Origin: Amphimedon queenslandica | Lineage: Eukaryota; Porifera; Demospongiae; Haplosclerida; Niphatidae | Assembly (NCBI RefSeq): GCF_000090795.2 | Contig: NW_003546348.1 | Span: 149,915 to 213,914, forward strand | Reading direction: 5' to 3' | Length of the DNA: 64,000 bases | In this document: positions 32,876 through 54,490 of the stretch, in pieces | Layout of the letters: each line of letters begins with the position of its first letter | How positions within the stretch are numbered: position 1 is the first letter of the stretch | Made by a program: the position numbers and the translations under genes | The notes under the pieces: model-generated | What the model was told of the DNA's origin: nothing | Seen by the model: only the letters and a program-made list of their open reading frames with translations | Databases searched by the model: none

Positions 32876-33891
32876 CTACTTCTTGAATCTTCTAAAACAG
32901 TAAAGGGTCAAATCACTTGCTCCTCCTCCTAATACTCCTCCGATAATCGGTCCTACAATGTATAACCAGAAACCATACCTAGGGCCAGGTATGGCTATGG
33001 TGCCCCATCCTGCCAGAGCTGCAATCACTCGTGGCCCAAAGTCCCTAGCAGGATTGAGACCTGCTTGAGTCAATGGCCCATAGATACTGATGATCACTGC
33101 AACAGTTATACCAATAGCAATTGGTACTACTACTTTAGTGCTAGATATGGTACTATTGCTTGGATGAGTGAGACTGAAAATAACAAAGACAAGTATAAAT
33201 GTGCCCCAGGCTTCAACCAGGAAGGCCTCAAAAACTGACGTCACGCTAGAGAACTCGTTGTGATTGTAGAGGGCCGGGTTAGGAAAGTACTCTCCAAAAA
33301 CCATTCCTGATAGCTGACTCCCAGGCTCTCCTCGTGTGATGTTATGAGCTGCTTCAAATGACTGTATTGCTCCATGATAGAATATGATTACAGTTAGACC
33401 AGCAATGAGGGAACCAAGGAATTGTGAGAGGATGTAAGGACCTAAACGTAACCAATGAAACTGGCGAAATCGCACAACAGCAAAGGCAATGGATACAGCT
33501 GGGTTAAGATGAGCATCTGAGAAATGAGCTGATATGAATATTGATATAGACACACCAAAGCCAGATGGTAATGCAACCTGCCATAAGCCTACCTGAGCTT
33601 CTGTATAAGGACAAAATAGACAACATGAAATAGTAGAGTGACATATTAGTTCTATATAAGCTAAAAGCTATTAGGAATCTATAGACCACTATGTTTAAGT
33701 GTATTTATAAATAATGCATACACCATTTTATGCTAGCCTGTAATAATAGCTGCAGCAACCACAGAGCAAATGATAAGTGTTAACAACCAAGTCCCAAATA
33801 ACTCCCCCAAACAAGAGATTAGGAGAGATGCAGCTTTCTGACGAAGAGGATCTAACTCATGCTCATGCAGCTCCTCTGACAACATAGACAT
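32876..33891 (-). CDS. Aquaglyceroporin (MIP family), tandem copy 2
   Basis: A paralogue of the preceding gene with the same NPA boxes and Asp signature. It starts at ATG 33891 (MSMLSEELHEHELDPLRQKAAS) and ends at TAG 32878-32876, lacking the last residues (ESH) of copy 1. The N-terminus is short: the region corresponding to the extra cytoplasmic exon of copy 1 is absent. The same GC-AG intron occurs at 33601-33737 (ACAG|GCTAGC). It is divergent from RFWD3, 114 bp away, so only this copy keeps the shared promoter with the CACGTG box. Confidence 0.92.
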
Positions 33892-34005
33892 TGTTTCTCT
33901 GAATTGCTAAGTCTGCATGCAGTGAGGCGAGAAGGAGTGGCTGGTTAATTAGTAGTTTTAATAACTATTGATCACGTGACTAGTAGAGTTTATTAACTAT
34001 AAGTA
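33892..34005. promoter_or_regulatory. Divergent promoter aquaglyceroporin-2 / RFWD3
   Basis: A 114-bp spacer with an E-box ATCACGTGAC (CACGTG at 33973-33978), 28 bp before the RFWD3 start. The half nearer the aquaporin is shared with copy 1. The E-box itself lies just outside the duplicated block. Confidence 0.55.
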
Positions 34006-37000
34006 ATGGAGGAGGAGCAAAGAGAAACTCAAGCTGACATGCAAGAGGAGGAAAGAGAAGAAGAAGAAGAGGATGTAATTGAGATTCAAAGTGAAGAAGA
34101 AGAAGAAGAAAATATTCACCGGTCACACGATGTCCCTGTACTTCCTAATCTAGCACTAGAAGCAATTGAAAGACTCAGAGAGAACCCACCATTAGATGAA
34201 GACTCGTTATGCGATGACTTTCAACCGACCAGAAAAAAGAGAAAGCAGAATCAAAAGAAAGACATGAGCATGTCAGACGAAAACGAGGCACGCCATATTG
34301 ATGGGCACGCTCCCGTTACCATAACGATGTATTTTATAGGGTCAGACTTGCTCTATATGTTTTGAGGGTTGGTCTAATTCCGGGAACCACAGGATTGCGT
34401 CGCTTAGGTGTGGACACCTTTTTGGATACATGTAATCGGGATTTTAGTATTCCTTATACTTTTTATTAATTTTTTAGATGCATAGAGAAGTGGCTAAAGG
34501 GCCAAGGAGAGAGGTGTCCCCAATGCAATGCAAAGGCAAAGAAAGGAGACATTAGAATCATTTACACAAAGTCAATATCAGCCATCGATACGACCGAGAG
34601 GGACAGAGCACTCATGGTCCGTGATGGCCAGCACTATCACTCAATAAAATGATTGCTATTAATGATTTAGGAGTTAGAGGAAGAGAAGTTGGCTAGAATA
34701 GCTGCACAAAAGTCTGAGGGACAAGCTTTGATACAATACCAGCTAGCAAAAGCAGAATGCGAGAGAGTGAAGGAGGAACTAAGAGCTTGCAAGCAACAGT
34801 AAAAACTCTCCCTTTTATGCAATTATTACTTTTATTATTTTATACAAATTTAGGTTGGAGCAGTACAGAGGTAGAGGCATTGTATCTGAGCCTGCACTCA
34901 CCAATACTCCTGAAGCATGCCAGGGGATATTCCAACCATACAAAGTTATACCCATATCATCAGTAAGAGCAATAATTAATGATTAAGGACCTTTAGATGT
35001 TCTATACATTCTAACGTCCCTTGCTATTGCAGCAGATATTCCCACAAGGTTCTTGCCAGCTCATGAGTGTCCTATTTAGCTGGCTCAGTAGAGCTGAATA
35101 GGAAACTCTGATCCATGGTATTTTGCCAAAAATGGCCAGGAGAGAATTCTTCATTTTTATAATTTTTCCTGGTACATTTACATGTTTTTATGTTGTGTAG
35201 CAAGTTTGAGCTGATTCCGATCAAAATTGGATTTTTAAAGAATTTTTGAAGTTACTCCAAAATCAGGCCAAAGTTCCTGTACTTATAGTACAGGGTATTT
35301 GGCCAAATTTCACCAAAAATGACTAGGAGAAAATTCTTCATTTTAATAATGTTTTCTAATACATATACATGTTCTTATGTTGTGTAGCAAGTTTGAGCTG
35401 ATTCCGATCAAAATTGGATTTTTTACGAATTTTTGAAGTTACTCCAAAATCGGGCCAAAGTTCCTGTACTATAGTACAGGATATTTGGCCAAATTTCACC
35501 AAAAATGACTAGGAGAAAATTCTCCATTTTTATAATGTTTTCTAATACATATACATGTTCTTGTGTTGTGTAGCAAGTTTGAGCTGATTCCAATCAAATT
35601 TGGATTTTTTATGATTTTTTAAAGTCACTCCGAAAGCCATGCACTATACTTTAGTGTTTATCAGCTCATGAAGTTTTCTGTTTAGCTCTCTTAGACCTTT
35701 TTTTTGTCATTGCAGTATTGCATATTAATAATAAATAATATATTTTATTTTAATTACTGTAGACTGGCGGTGCTCGTGTCCTTGGGTTACAGGATTCTAG
35801 TATGTTAGTTGTCTCAAGACCTTCGTCTAACAGTCTCTTCCCTGGGTTTGGCCTTACAAAGGTCTGAATTTGGTAGACGCATACATGTACGTGTACATGC
35901 ATGTAACATGTACATGTACATGCATGTACTGTTCAGAGGAGAAGTGAAACACTATATAGCATAGGAACATGTGAAAAAATTATAAAAATAAATGAAAAAT
36001 TTCTTTCTAGCCATTTTTGAATAAATACCAAGTTTTGGAGCCATTTTAAGAATTTAATTTTCATCTGGAATCAGTTCAAATTTTTTATGTAAAATAGGAA
36101 CAGCCCTTTACTATAGTACATGGTTTGTGGGCCAAATTTTGAAGCAACATTATAACTTTCTCCGAGTGAATACCAAGCATAAATTATTATTTTTCATTTC
36201 CCCTTTTATAGATTAGTTTACTTGATGACATGAGAAGCAGGGAATTTGTACGCATTCATGACAAGTGCATACGTGACGTTCAGTTTAGTCCTCAAGGAGG
36301 AAACCAACTGGTACTCACGACAGGACTAGATAAAACACTCCAACTAACGAGCCTCCAGAGTAACATAGTCGTACAAAAGTAAGAGAAAAAGAGACGAAGG
36401 AAAGGAGAGAGGTTTTGTGGCATATTTTAATGAAAAAAATATTGGCTGTATTAGACAGTAATTTTTAGATACTAGTATATTAGTATATTTTAGTATATTT
36501 TAGTATATTTTAGTATATTTAGTATTTTTTCTTAATTTTTAGATATTCGTTACCAGCCCCAGGTTGGTCGTGCTGTTGGGACACAGATGAGTCCAACTAT
36601 TTCATGTGTGGACTAGCCAATGGGTCTCTCTATCAGTATGACCTGAGAAGGACTGATAGTTATCTCTCTGAAATAAAGAGCACCACCTCCTCCTCATCAT
36701 CTGTTCCCATCACTGCTCTTACTTATGTTCCTTTCTCTCGCTCGTCCTCGTTAAGGTACTACCAATTCTTATTCTTTTGTACGGTAATTTAAGCAAATTT
36801 AGCAAATGATCGTTAAAATACTAATGCCAATAAATTGGTAATGTTTTTATAACTATTATAGAAAAAAAGCTAAGATTAGTAGAGCCAAGAGCTTATAATA
36901 TTATGTATAGCCTAACTACCAATGCTTCAAAAATATTAGATACAGTTTAAAGTGGTTTTTAAAATTTATTACATGTATTATGTTCATTAAGGCTTTCCCT

Positions 37001-37828
37001 CCTTAGCTGTAGTGGTATATTGGCTGGTACTTTGGATGGCGGATTATTTTGGGAGAAGCCCTCAGCCAGTGAATCTTACAAACTCCACCCCTTTAGCTAT
37101 CTTTCTGGTACGTGTATATCATCTTCACCATATGCATGGTTACCATAACTCCTCCCACTCCAATAGGTAATTGTACTAGTATATCATTTGAGCCTGTCAC
37201 CAGACACTGCATGGCTTCCTTTAGACCCTCAAAGCGATTGCCGGCCTCAAGACACATAGTAAGCTACTAAGAACCATTAATAACTACTATTAATAACTAA
37301 TAACTATTAATAAATACTAAAAGTTGGAATAACCATAAATGATTAATACTACCGTAGTGTTCATTATCTCCGTAAAAACTAACTATATAGTGGTTTGCCT
37401 AAATAACATTTTAAATTTAATTATGTAATTATTATTCATAGGTTTGTCAATTAAAGAACACTCCATTAACTGAGCCCATCTCCTGTCAGGTAGTTCATTC
37501 GTTTAACGGAGGAACAACCAACAGGGTACTCTCCCGATCTCTTCTCTTTCAACGTCCAGGGACTGTAGGCCAACTACTGGTTGCTTATGGGAACGAATCA
37601 CTTAATAAGGTAAATACGGTTAATGGAGCATTGTAAAAGATGGTATTATTTTATTTTATTTTATTTTAGACTTGTCTTTGTGATGTTGGTAGCGCTGCTG
37701 CCATTCAGAACTTATCAACTGATCGTGAGCCTTGTCTTGATATTGTATCAATTACTCATCCTAACGAGAGGGATGCACTCCTAGCACTTTTAACTGAGCA
37801 TAAGCTGCACCTGTATCAATGGACTTAA
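34006..37828 (+). CDS. RFWD3: RFWD3 RING-WD40 E3 ubiquitin ligase
   Basis: The vertebrate protein (Fanconi group W) ubiquitinates RPA and RAD51 to clear them during interstrand crosslink repair. Domain order here is an acidic N-terminus with poly-Glu, a basic patch ([11 protein letters not shown]), the RING ([45 protein letters not shown]), a coiled coil ([12 protein letters not shown]...), then WD40 blades: [68 protein letters not shown], ending [15 protein letters not shown], stop 37826-37828. The join into the RING is awkward. The frame that encodes the RING starts at 34340 after an AG acceptor, and the only compatible donor of normal intron length I find is a GC site after 34287. Introns carry two palindrome-unit elements. 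Confidence 0.93.
35037..35690. mobile_element. Palindrome-unit element, copy D (RFWD3 intron, inverted)
   Basis: Three units with landmark AGCAAGTTTGAGCTG at 35199, 35386 and 35572 (spacing 187 and 186). It has the same orientation as copy B. A perfect 20-bp palindrome lies at 35462-35481; in the preceding unit the equivalent palindrome has one inserted T. The ends are degenerate, so the boundaries are approximate. Confidence 0.7.
35935..36180. mobile_element. Degenerate palindrome-unit fragment, copy E (RFWD3 intron)
   Basis: One and a half decayed units. ATAGGAACATGTGAAAAAAT, CTGGAATCAGTTCAAATTTT and CTTTACTATAGTACATGG correspond to the family landmarks but with many changes, so it is an older insertion than copies A-D. 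It is preceded by an ACATGT-type simple repeat. Confidence 0.5.
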
Positions 37829-37911
37829 TAATATCTGTTCTTTGTCGTTCCTCTCACTCTCTCAATTAATTTTGTTTAAAATTATGTACTATAAAGAAAT
37901 AATGCTCGGTA

Positions 37912-37950
<39 letters not shown>

Positions 37951-38509
37951 GCAAACAATTTTAATTTACTCAAAATAATAATAAACATACTCTACGCTAT
38001 TATTCACACAGACTGTTGTCAAAAATTTGCTAAAATTGTTTGTACCTTGAACTTCCAAATGAGTCATCAAGAAATTATTTAGATTTATCACCAGTTACTT
38101 GATCCTATACACATAATTGAACAAAAGTCTTAAGGTCCTTAACAGGAACCGTAAGTAGTATATAACAATGATTTCACTTAGGAGAGTGTATTTTGGCAAT
38201 TAAGCTGTTTGCATAGCCTAAACCAAACTGGCCTCTATCACTCATTGTGGCTAATTATGTTAAAAATAATAATGATTGCCAAGTGTAAACGTTGTGCTAC
38301 TATTAATGTAATTATCAAAGTATTAAACCTTAAAATCAAGTGAAAAGTGAATGTGCTATATATATATGTTACAACAACAGTTAATGATGTTTAATGATAA
38401 GGTGTGTTACTGAGTTCTCTCTGTGTGTGAGTGCATGTGTGTGTCTCTGTCTCTTTTATCTAAAATACGCTATATTAATAAGTATATTATTTATTTATTT
38501 TGTTTATTT
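37829..38509. other. Spacer between convergent RFWD3 and MIDEAS-like 3' ends
   Basis: 680 bp of AT-rich sequence with an (ATT)n run at ~37914-37950 and a short TATATATA block near 38358. No coding signal or RNA gene was recognised; presumably 3' UTRs of both flanking genes. Confidence 0.6.
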
Positions 38510-47945
<9,436 letters not shown>

Positions 47946-48944
47946 CAGAGGAGAGGAGACCCTGTACAACAACTGGTGAGGTATTCTAGGCTTGGTTAGC
48001 ACCTTTCTCTCTACCTCTGCAAAAACAGCCTTTTGTGTGATCCCTCCCTGCAAATGGAGGAAATGTCAGTTAAAAACGCACGCTCTTTTCCTCTTTCTCT
48101 CTCTTGTCACAAAAGACTAGTCGTGGCAGAAAGAGAAGGCCTGCTTTGTTGCTGGTCCCTTCGCTCAATTCTCCTTTTTACGCTGGCCTTTGTGTGCGAG
48201 TATACACAACGTGTTTCTTCGCCCGACAGCCGACACACTTGCGTATGAAAACCGCTGCTGCTCAATACCCCACACAAGCTCTCAGCCTCTCCCTCCTCTC
48301 TCTTTTAAGAAAAGGAGGAGAAAGGGGGAGAATGAAAAAGGCAGCAGGTAAAAGCCGGATGGCTCCCTTGAACGCCAGCGGAGAACGAGCACGCGAGGAA
48401 CAACACAATATGGGGAGAGACAAACACTTGTCAGTCACATTTTTGCAAACTCACACAGACGTCTTCAGCTTCTGTTTGCCTTTACAACAGGACCTCTTCC
48501 TTTAGAAAGGGAGCAGGCAGGCTCCTAATAAGAGACTGAGAAAGAGAGAGATTTGGAGGAGGAGGAGAATAAAAGAGCTACACAGCTAGCTGGCTCGTTG
48601 GACAGCAGCTAGGATGTTGAGGCTCAATGTAGTTGTGGTTTCCGTCATGACGTCAGGCCTAGATCTGCACAACCCCCTTGCTTCTATTCTGCAAGATTTA
48701 CACCATAAAACCTCCAATGAACCTCGATTCTTCCTTATTTTTGCTTCTCTGCAGCGCAAAAACCAGCTTCTTTCATTTTAAATGTGCTTTCTCCTTTTAA
48801 ACAGATGAATGGCAATACAAGAGATACGAGCCATGCGACAATAATTGGAACGAGACATTACACCTTACGTCAATGCTAAAGCTTGTCTAAAAGCAACAAT
48901 ATCACATTGACAAATAATGGGATGACAAAAGTAGACACCAACAA

Positions 48945-48981
<37 letters not shown>

Positions 48982-49231
48982 CATTATAATAGAATAATAT
49001 AAATCCTCTCTCGTGTCCAAAATATTACAAATTACAAAATCTGAGATGAGCTTTTTAATAGGTTACAACTGCTGCATAGATTGTAGTACATAGACAACAA
49101 GAAAGAGACAAGAGCTAATACGGAGAGCGAGAGAAAACAGGAGAGAGAAGAAGAGAAAAAGCAAAGAAAAGAATCTACTAGCTTTGCTATATTTATATAT
49201 AATAGTGTATAGAGTGCATGGTCTACATCTA
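47946..49231. other. 5' region of MIDEAS-like gene and spacer to PP2A-B56
   Basis: Holds probable 5' leader of the minus-strand MIDEAS-like gene, including a possible acceptor TTTGCAG| at 48053, then pyrimidine-rich sequence and the CRE at 48648. An (AAT)n run lies at ~48947-48980. From there to 49231 it is presumed B56 3' UTR. No further gene was recognised. Confidence 0.5.
48648..48655. promoter_or_regulatory. Perfect CRE (TGACGTCA) upstream of the MIDEAS-like gene
   Basis: An 8-bp palindromic CREB/ATF consensus ~700 bp before the proposed start codon, next to a second half-site. The site is read from sequence; promoter use is inferred. Confidence 0.45.
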
Positions 49232-52051
49232 TCATTTTTTTGCTAATTTCATATCGTGTTCTAATTTTAGCCTGTCTAGCTGTTTCCAGAGCTCGTTCCT
49301 ATCCTTCCCTTTCTTGAGTTCCCTGTAATGATGAAAGTAGGAAAAGAACATAATTAGAGGAACATAATTAGAAAGGCCATGCATGCAGATAATTAAGTAT
49401 TATAGTGCTAATTCTGCATAATGACAAAGATGCCTTTGACTCACTTTTGTTTCTCTGCTTTGTAAGAGTCTAGCAATTGGTCAAAGAGCTTGGGATTCAT
49501 TGCAGTCATTGCTTTTAGGACATTGTAAACCAAAGAGACAATGGCCCTGTGGACAATGAAAGGGATTATGATGGGGTAACCACAGAATGAGAGGAGATAA
49601 AAAGGAAGGAAGGAAGATGAAGGAAAGTTATGTAGAATGTAATTTGCATCAAAAAAAGAGAAAAATGGGGAAGGGGGCTTTTAATTTGACTGACTTGTTC
49701 CAATGCTCTTTGGAAATGCGATATAAAGCATCAAACATGATGGGCATTATTACTTCAGAGTTCTCCTGTATCAGGCCAACAATGTACTCGTTGTTCCAGA
49801 AATAGAGTGCTCTCTCTGCAACCTACCAATAATAAAAATAGAGGATTCATCATACAATGAAATGGATCTATGATGATGTATGATGATAGTTATATATTAT
49901 TAATATGCGAGACTAAGAGGAGAGCAAATGCTTGGAATGCAGGGAAGTTTAAGGCAGTCAGCAAATTAAACATATGTTTAGCTACATACCACTGTGTCTT
50001 AGGAGCAAATGGCATGATCAGGTATGAAATTATAGGAATGGAAAGTTTGAAACCAACTAATGACAGCTAGGGCATGGAAGTAATGGGGAATCAGATTATA
50101 GGAATGAAAACAGAGTGAGTACTACCCAAAACACTTCACGAGCCAAATTAAGATAAAAGAGAACTAATAATGTCAATGTTTATATTAAAATGCACAACTC
50201 TACATTGACAAACATATGCTATACACATAACTAAACACACAAACGCTAAATGTACATGATACATGTACATTAATGTACATGTACATATAGATTAAGCAAG
50301 GACACACACACACACACGTACCTGAAAGTGTGGACTAGAGACACATTTAGCCAACTGTCTGAACAAAGGCTCCTGTATTGTAACAAATTGTGGAGCGTCA
50401 ATGATGTCCAATATCTCCTCTATCTCTCCTAAGTACATGACCTCCTTCGAGCTATTGGTCTTGGGCCAGAACTTAAACAAACCGTGTAGGACCTGCAAGA
50501 AGAAGAAAGCAATAGTGTCGAGTGACTCCATAACAATTATAAAGCAATTACAACAAGCTATGGCCTAATCGTTTAGTAGTGACGGCTCATACCTGTTCTG
50601 TGAGTGCTGCATCTTTCTCTAAAAACTGGACAACACAGTAGGCAAGCTGCATGGAGGGTAGAGAGAGAAAACAGACATAATGATAGGCTACAGTGGGGAA
50701 TGGGTTGTATTGTATTTTACCTGTGCTTGATATTGGGCGAGTGATTTGGCTTTGTGCAGCGGTAGTAATACCCTAATGAGGAATTGCTTGTGTTCCACTT
50801 TCAGGGGCAAAGCAAACCCATTTATTATGCTGCAGGGAGAGCATTCGAGAGACAAAAGGAAAATGAAAGATATATAAAAAAGAAGGAGTCTCCATCAATA
50901 CAGATTAGTGCTGTTACCTTCCTAATATCTCTAAGAGTTCGGCTATACCTGCAAATCTTTCTGTTTCATAAACAAATCTGCACAATACAGTGACATAATA
51001 ATATAATTGCATTACATCATAACAACATACACACACACACATTCTTGGAAGGCTATAAGATATCTCTCTATACAAAACATGTGCACTCTCCTCAGGCCAA
51101 CATATCAAATTAAAACTTTAAAGACTCTCTTTACCTCAGGAATATGTAATTTATGTGCTTTCTTATGAAAGCTCTAAGACCTAAGAATTTCCCGTATATC
51201 CTGTGCAAGACTGTCTTGAGGTAGTCCCTTTCTCTTGGGTCTAGGGAGTCGAATAGCTCGAGGAGCTGGATCACAAACTGCTGGTCTATGTACTTCTTGG
51301 CTATGGAAGCCTGCATCTCTGGACTCTCCAGAAATCGTAGGAAGAAAGCGTAGACAAGCTGAGAAAGAGAACAAAGGTCAGGTGAGAAGAGAAGGAATAG
51401 CGTCAAAGGGAGAAGTTAATTAATAAAAGGAGGAGTAATATATATTTATATATAAAGTGTTAAAATCATAGGATGGCTCAAGTCTAGTAAACAATTAACT
51501 ACACATTGATATTGATATTAAACATAAGGAACATGCAAAGGAGCGAGAAGCAGCTGGATAATATCAAATACTACAGCATTCTATCATGCATGACCGACCA
51601 ATCAAGACCATAATCAATTATAAGACAAAATAGTAGGAGAGTGAGGAGGTGGAGAAGAGAGAGAAAACAGAGGAAAATGAAACAAAAAAGAGAAGATAAA
51701 ATAAAGATAGTACATCTAATAGGGACCAGTACCACCACTACTGTGTGCTACCAACTGGCCTAGTATTGACTAACTGTAAATAGCTTAGATCATAGCAAAT
51801 AGGAAACAATCACTACAACATGGTAACTACAAAATGTTAATAGGAGATATATGACAGCTGCTGCTCCAGGAGTGGGGATGGAGCTCAAAAAAGAATTACT
51901 AGGCATTTGACAGGTCTAGTGAGAATGAATGAAATGGGCAAAGCAAATAGTTGTGAAGAAATTTATTAAATGAGATTCTCTCTAGTGTTGCCAGTGTTTA
52001 TAAAAGCAAAAACAAAGCCAGTACCAAATTGGCAGGAAAGAGAAAGAAAGA

Positions 52052-52082
<31 letters not shown>

Positions 52083-53266
52083 TAGGGTCTAAGCTCTTAC
52101 TTCTAAGTGAGGCCATGTTAGCTCTGTTGGAGGTTCGTCTTCATCAGGATCATATTCGGTTCCCTGCTCGAGTGGGGGGAGTGTTCTAAATGCATTAGTT
52201 GTCATCTAAATAAGGAGACAGCAATCAAATTCATAATAAGTGAGTAATAATAATAAATAATGTTAGGCCAATTCCTGCATTTTTATAAGCTGATTATGAT
52301 AATCAGAGGAGAGCTTATTATACATGTAGCTCCAAAATTTACTTATAACATGTACATTGTAGTTTCAAAATTTACAAATGTAGTACAGAGTAGTAGGACA
52401 TACCATTCTAACTATCTCAGGGTAGAGTGGCTCAGAGAGAACCTCCTTGTAATTAGTGATATAGTCTAATATCTCGTTAAGAGCTGCTCTCTTTATTTCC
52501 TTTGCTCTGAGGTCAGCCATTGGGTCACTGAAATCAAACACATAGCAGCACTGGGCTATCTTCTGGAGCATGAGACTCTCCCTGTCTCCTTGAATGGAAT
52601 CTAGAGAGAAGAGAAGAGAGAGAGAGGGGGGAGGGAAGAGGTGAGACAGAGTGAAATTGTAAGTTAATAGGAGAAAAGGAGACAGTTGTTGTGAATGAAA
52701 AGGATGGGTAAGAGTTAAAAGAGAGGCAAATAATATACAACTACCCAAAGGTAAACAGGAAGTAGAAAACTCTTGGACATAATATTTGTTGTTTTAAAAA
52801 TTGATACCATGCAATTATCACCTTTTAACAGTGGGAGTGGTTTGTAGTCTGGCGGGGGTTTCTTAAGATTGTATCTCGAAGACGACTGGGTCTGCTGGTT
52901 CTTTCGATTGATGTGAGACATTTTACGAAAAGGGTCTGGAACAGGTAGAGATGACGACTGGACCCCCAGCGGAGGGGTCCCAGCCTTGGGCGGAGTCTTG
53001 CCCAAACCTTTTGATGCTTTCGACTAAAACAAAAAGAGGAATGTGGCGTAAAAAAACAAAAATGCTCCCGGCTTATGACAAAAAGAGAAAAAATACGTAT
53101 CCATTTACGTATTGTTACACGTTATATCAAAACAAGCTTTGCAGGAGGAATAGCAACCCATTTCTGTATATACAATACTGCTAGAAAAACAGGTGGGCCC
53201 AGATCATGCTTAATTACATTAGTGCTAGTGTCATGAGAGCAGCTAGCCCTCAGTACTTACTGTCAT
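49232..53266 (-). CDS. PPP2R5: PP2A regulatory subunit B56 (B' family)
   Basis: Directs protein phosphatase 2A to LxxIxE-motif substrates. The start ATG 53266 gives exon 1 coding only MT, joined to [20 protein letters not shown]. Exons then encode the B56 HEAT-like core: [44 protein letters not shown]-type acidic block ([20 protein letters not shown]), [109 protein letters not shown], ending [19 protein letters not shown], stop 49234-49232. The short C-terminus lacks the long basic tail of B56-delta. Vertebrate paralogue identity (alpha to epsilon) is not resolvable. Confidence 0.95.
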
Positions 53267-53649
53267 TTTATTCTCTCCTCTCTCTCAGCAGGGGAGGTCG
53301 TGGAGGAGACAGACACAAACAATGAAAGGTTCTCAGCGGCTGGTTGTCGAGTACTGCCTCCTCACTGGATAGGGAACAGAGAGCAGGAGACAGGAAATAA
53401 ATATCCAGGCTAAGGACCAAGTAGACTGTAGTCCCTCTCTTAATGAGATAAAGAGAGAGTTTAAGAAGGAGAAGAGAGAGAGAGAAAACACTTGGAAGCC
53501 TCTCTCTGTTGGACCACACCCCGGACTGTTGTCTATGTTGAGGGCGTTACCCTCTCTTTTCTGAAAAATAATATTATTCACTGCATATGCACCCAGTCCA
53601 TATGGTAACTCCTCTCTCTTTCTCTGGAAGTTGTAAATAAGCTCTGATC
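53267..53649. promoter_or_regulatory. Divergent spacer PP2A-B56 / GINS1
   Basis: 383 bp between opposite start codons, rich in GA/CT runs (53450-53490) and likely containing both 5' UTRs. I see no CACGTG or clear E2F site here, unlike the other divergent spacers. Confidence 0.45.
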
Positions 53650-54372
53650 ATGTTTGGAGAGAAAGTTCTGGACTTAGTCGGGGAATTAAAACGAGCCAGG
53701 CCTGGGACCATACCTCCTTACAATGAAGATTTAACAAGACAGGTGGGAAAATCAATTAATTTTAAAAAATAAAAATAATTATATAATTTAATTTAATTAT
53801 AAATCTAATCTGTGCTATTTATAGTTCTTAATTATAGTATGGTCTTTTTATCATTATTTTTTTAGGTAATCGAAGAAATGCGTGTGCTCTTTGAAGAGAA
53901 CCTCACCGATGTCAGTGAAGCTGCAAGCGAAAAAGAAAAAGCAACGCCTAAACCTGAACTCTACCCTAGTATACACCTCCGTCACGTCTGCCTTGAGAGA
54001 AACCAGCGTGGGCTACTCCTATACAATTACAACCGACTCGTCAAACTGAGGGATCTCCGCTGGGAACTGGGCTCCATACTACCAGACGAGTTTAGATTGA
54101 GTCTCTCGGAGCAAGAGGTCCAATGGTTTCAACGCTACAACAGGAGTCTGGCCAATTACATGCGATCGGTCGGAGGGGGAGTACTCGACTTAACCGAGTA
54201 CACCCAACCACCAAAGACCCTCCACATTGAGGTACGGTGCCTAGAGGACTATGGCGACTTAGAGACAGACAATGGAACTGTGGTACAATTAAAGAAAGGC
54301 CGTCATTATTATCTACTGAGGTCACAGTGTGAACAACTCATAAGACAAGGGATACTTGAACACATTCAGTGA
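53650..54372 (+). CDS. GINS1: GINS complex subunit PSF1
   Basis: Part of the four-subunit GINS ring of the CMG replicative helicase. Two exons, 53650-53742 and 53866-54372, encode 199 aa; the human protein is 196 aa. The start MFGEKVLDLVGELKRA matches the family start. Later blocks are NEDLTRQVIEEMRVLFE, IHLRHVCLERNQRGLLLYNY, LRDLRWELGSILPD, NRSLANYMRSVGG, PPKTLHIEVRCLEDYG and the C-terminal B domain ending CEQLIRQGILEHIQ, which in yeast and human anchors CDC45. A complete and ordinary orthologue. Confidence 0.97.
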
Positions 54373-54490
54373 AATATTTTGACAACTATTGATCACACAT
54401 AGTATTCGTGTTAGTAGTATTATAATATAATTAATAATTCAAATATAAAATAATACTATTGTTATTGTGAGGTCTCCTCCACTGATCTGA

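Larger units (their letters stand above)
31137..33966. repeat. Tandem segmental duplication carrying two aquaglyceroporin genes
   Basis: Unit 1 (about 31137-32705) and unit 2 (about 32735-33966) match over 3' flank (including an ATT run and AATTATTAAAAGAACAAACC), exons, the largest intron (TATATAAGCTAAAAGC block) and the 5' flank (AGGAGTGGCTGGTTAATTAG). Intron conservation implies a recent event. Unit 1 is longer because it has extra 5' exonic/intronic sequence at ~32270-32600. Confidence 0.85.
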
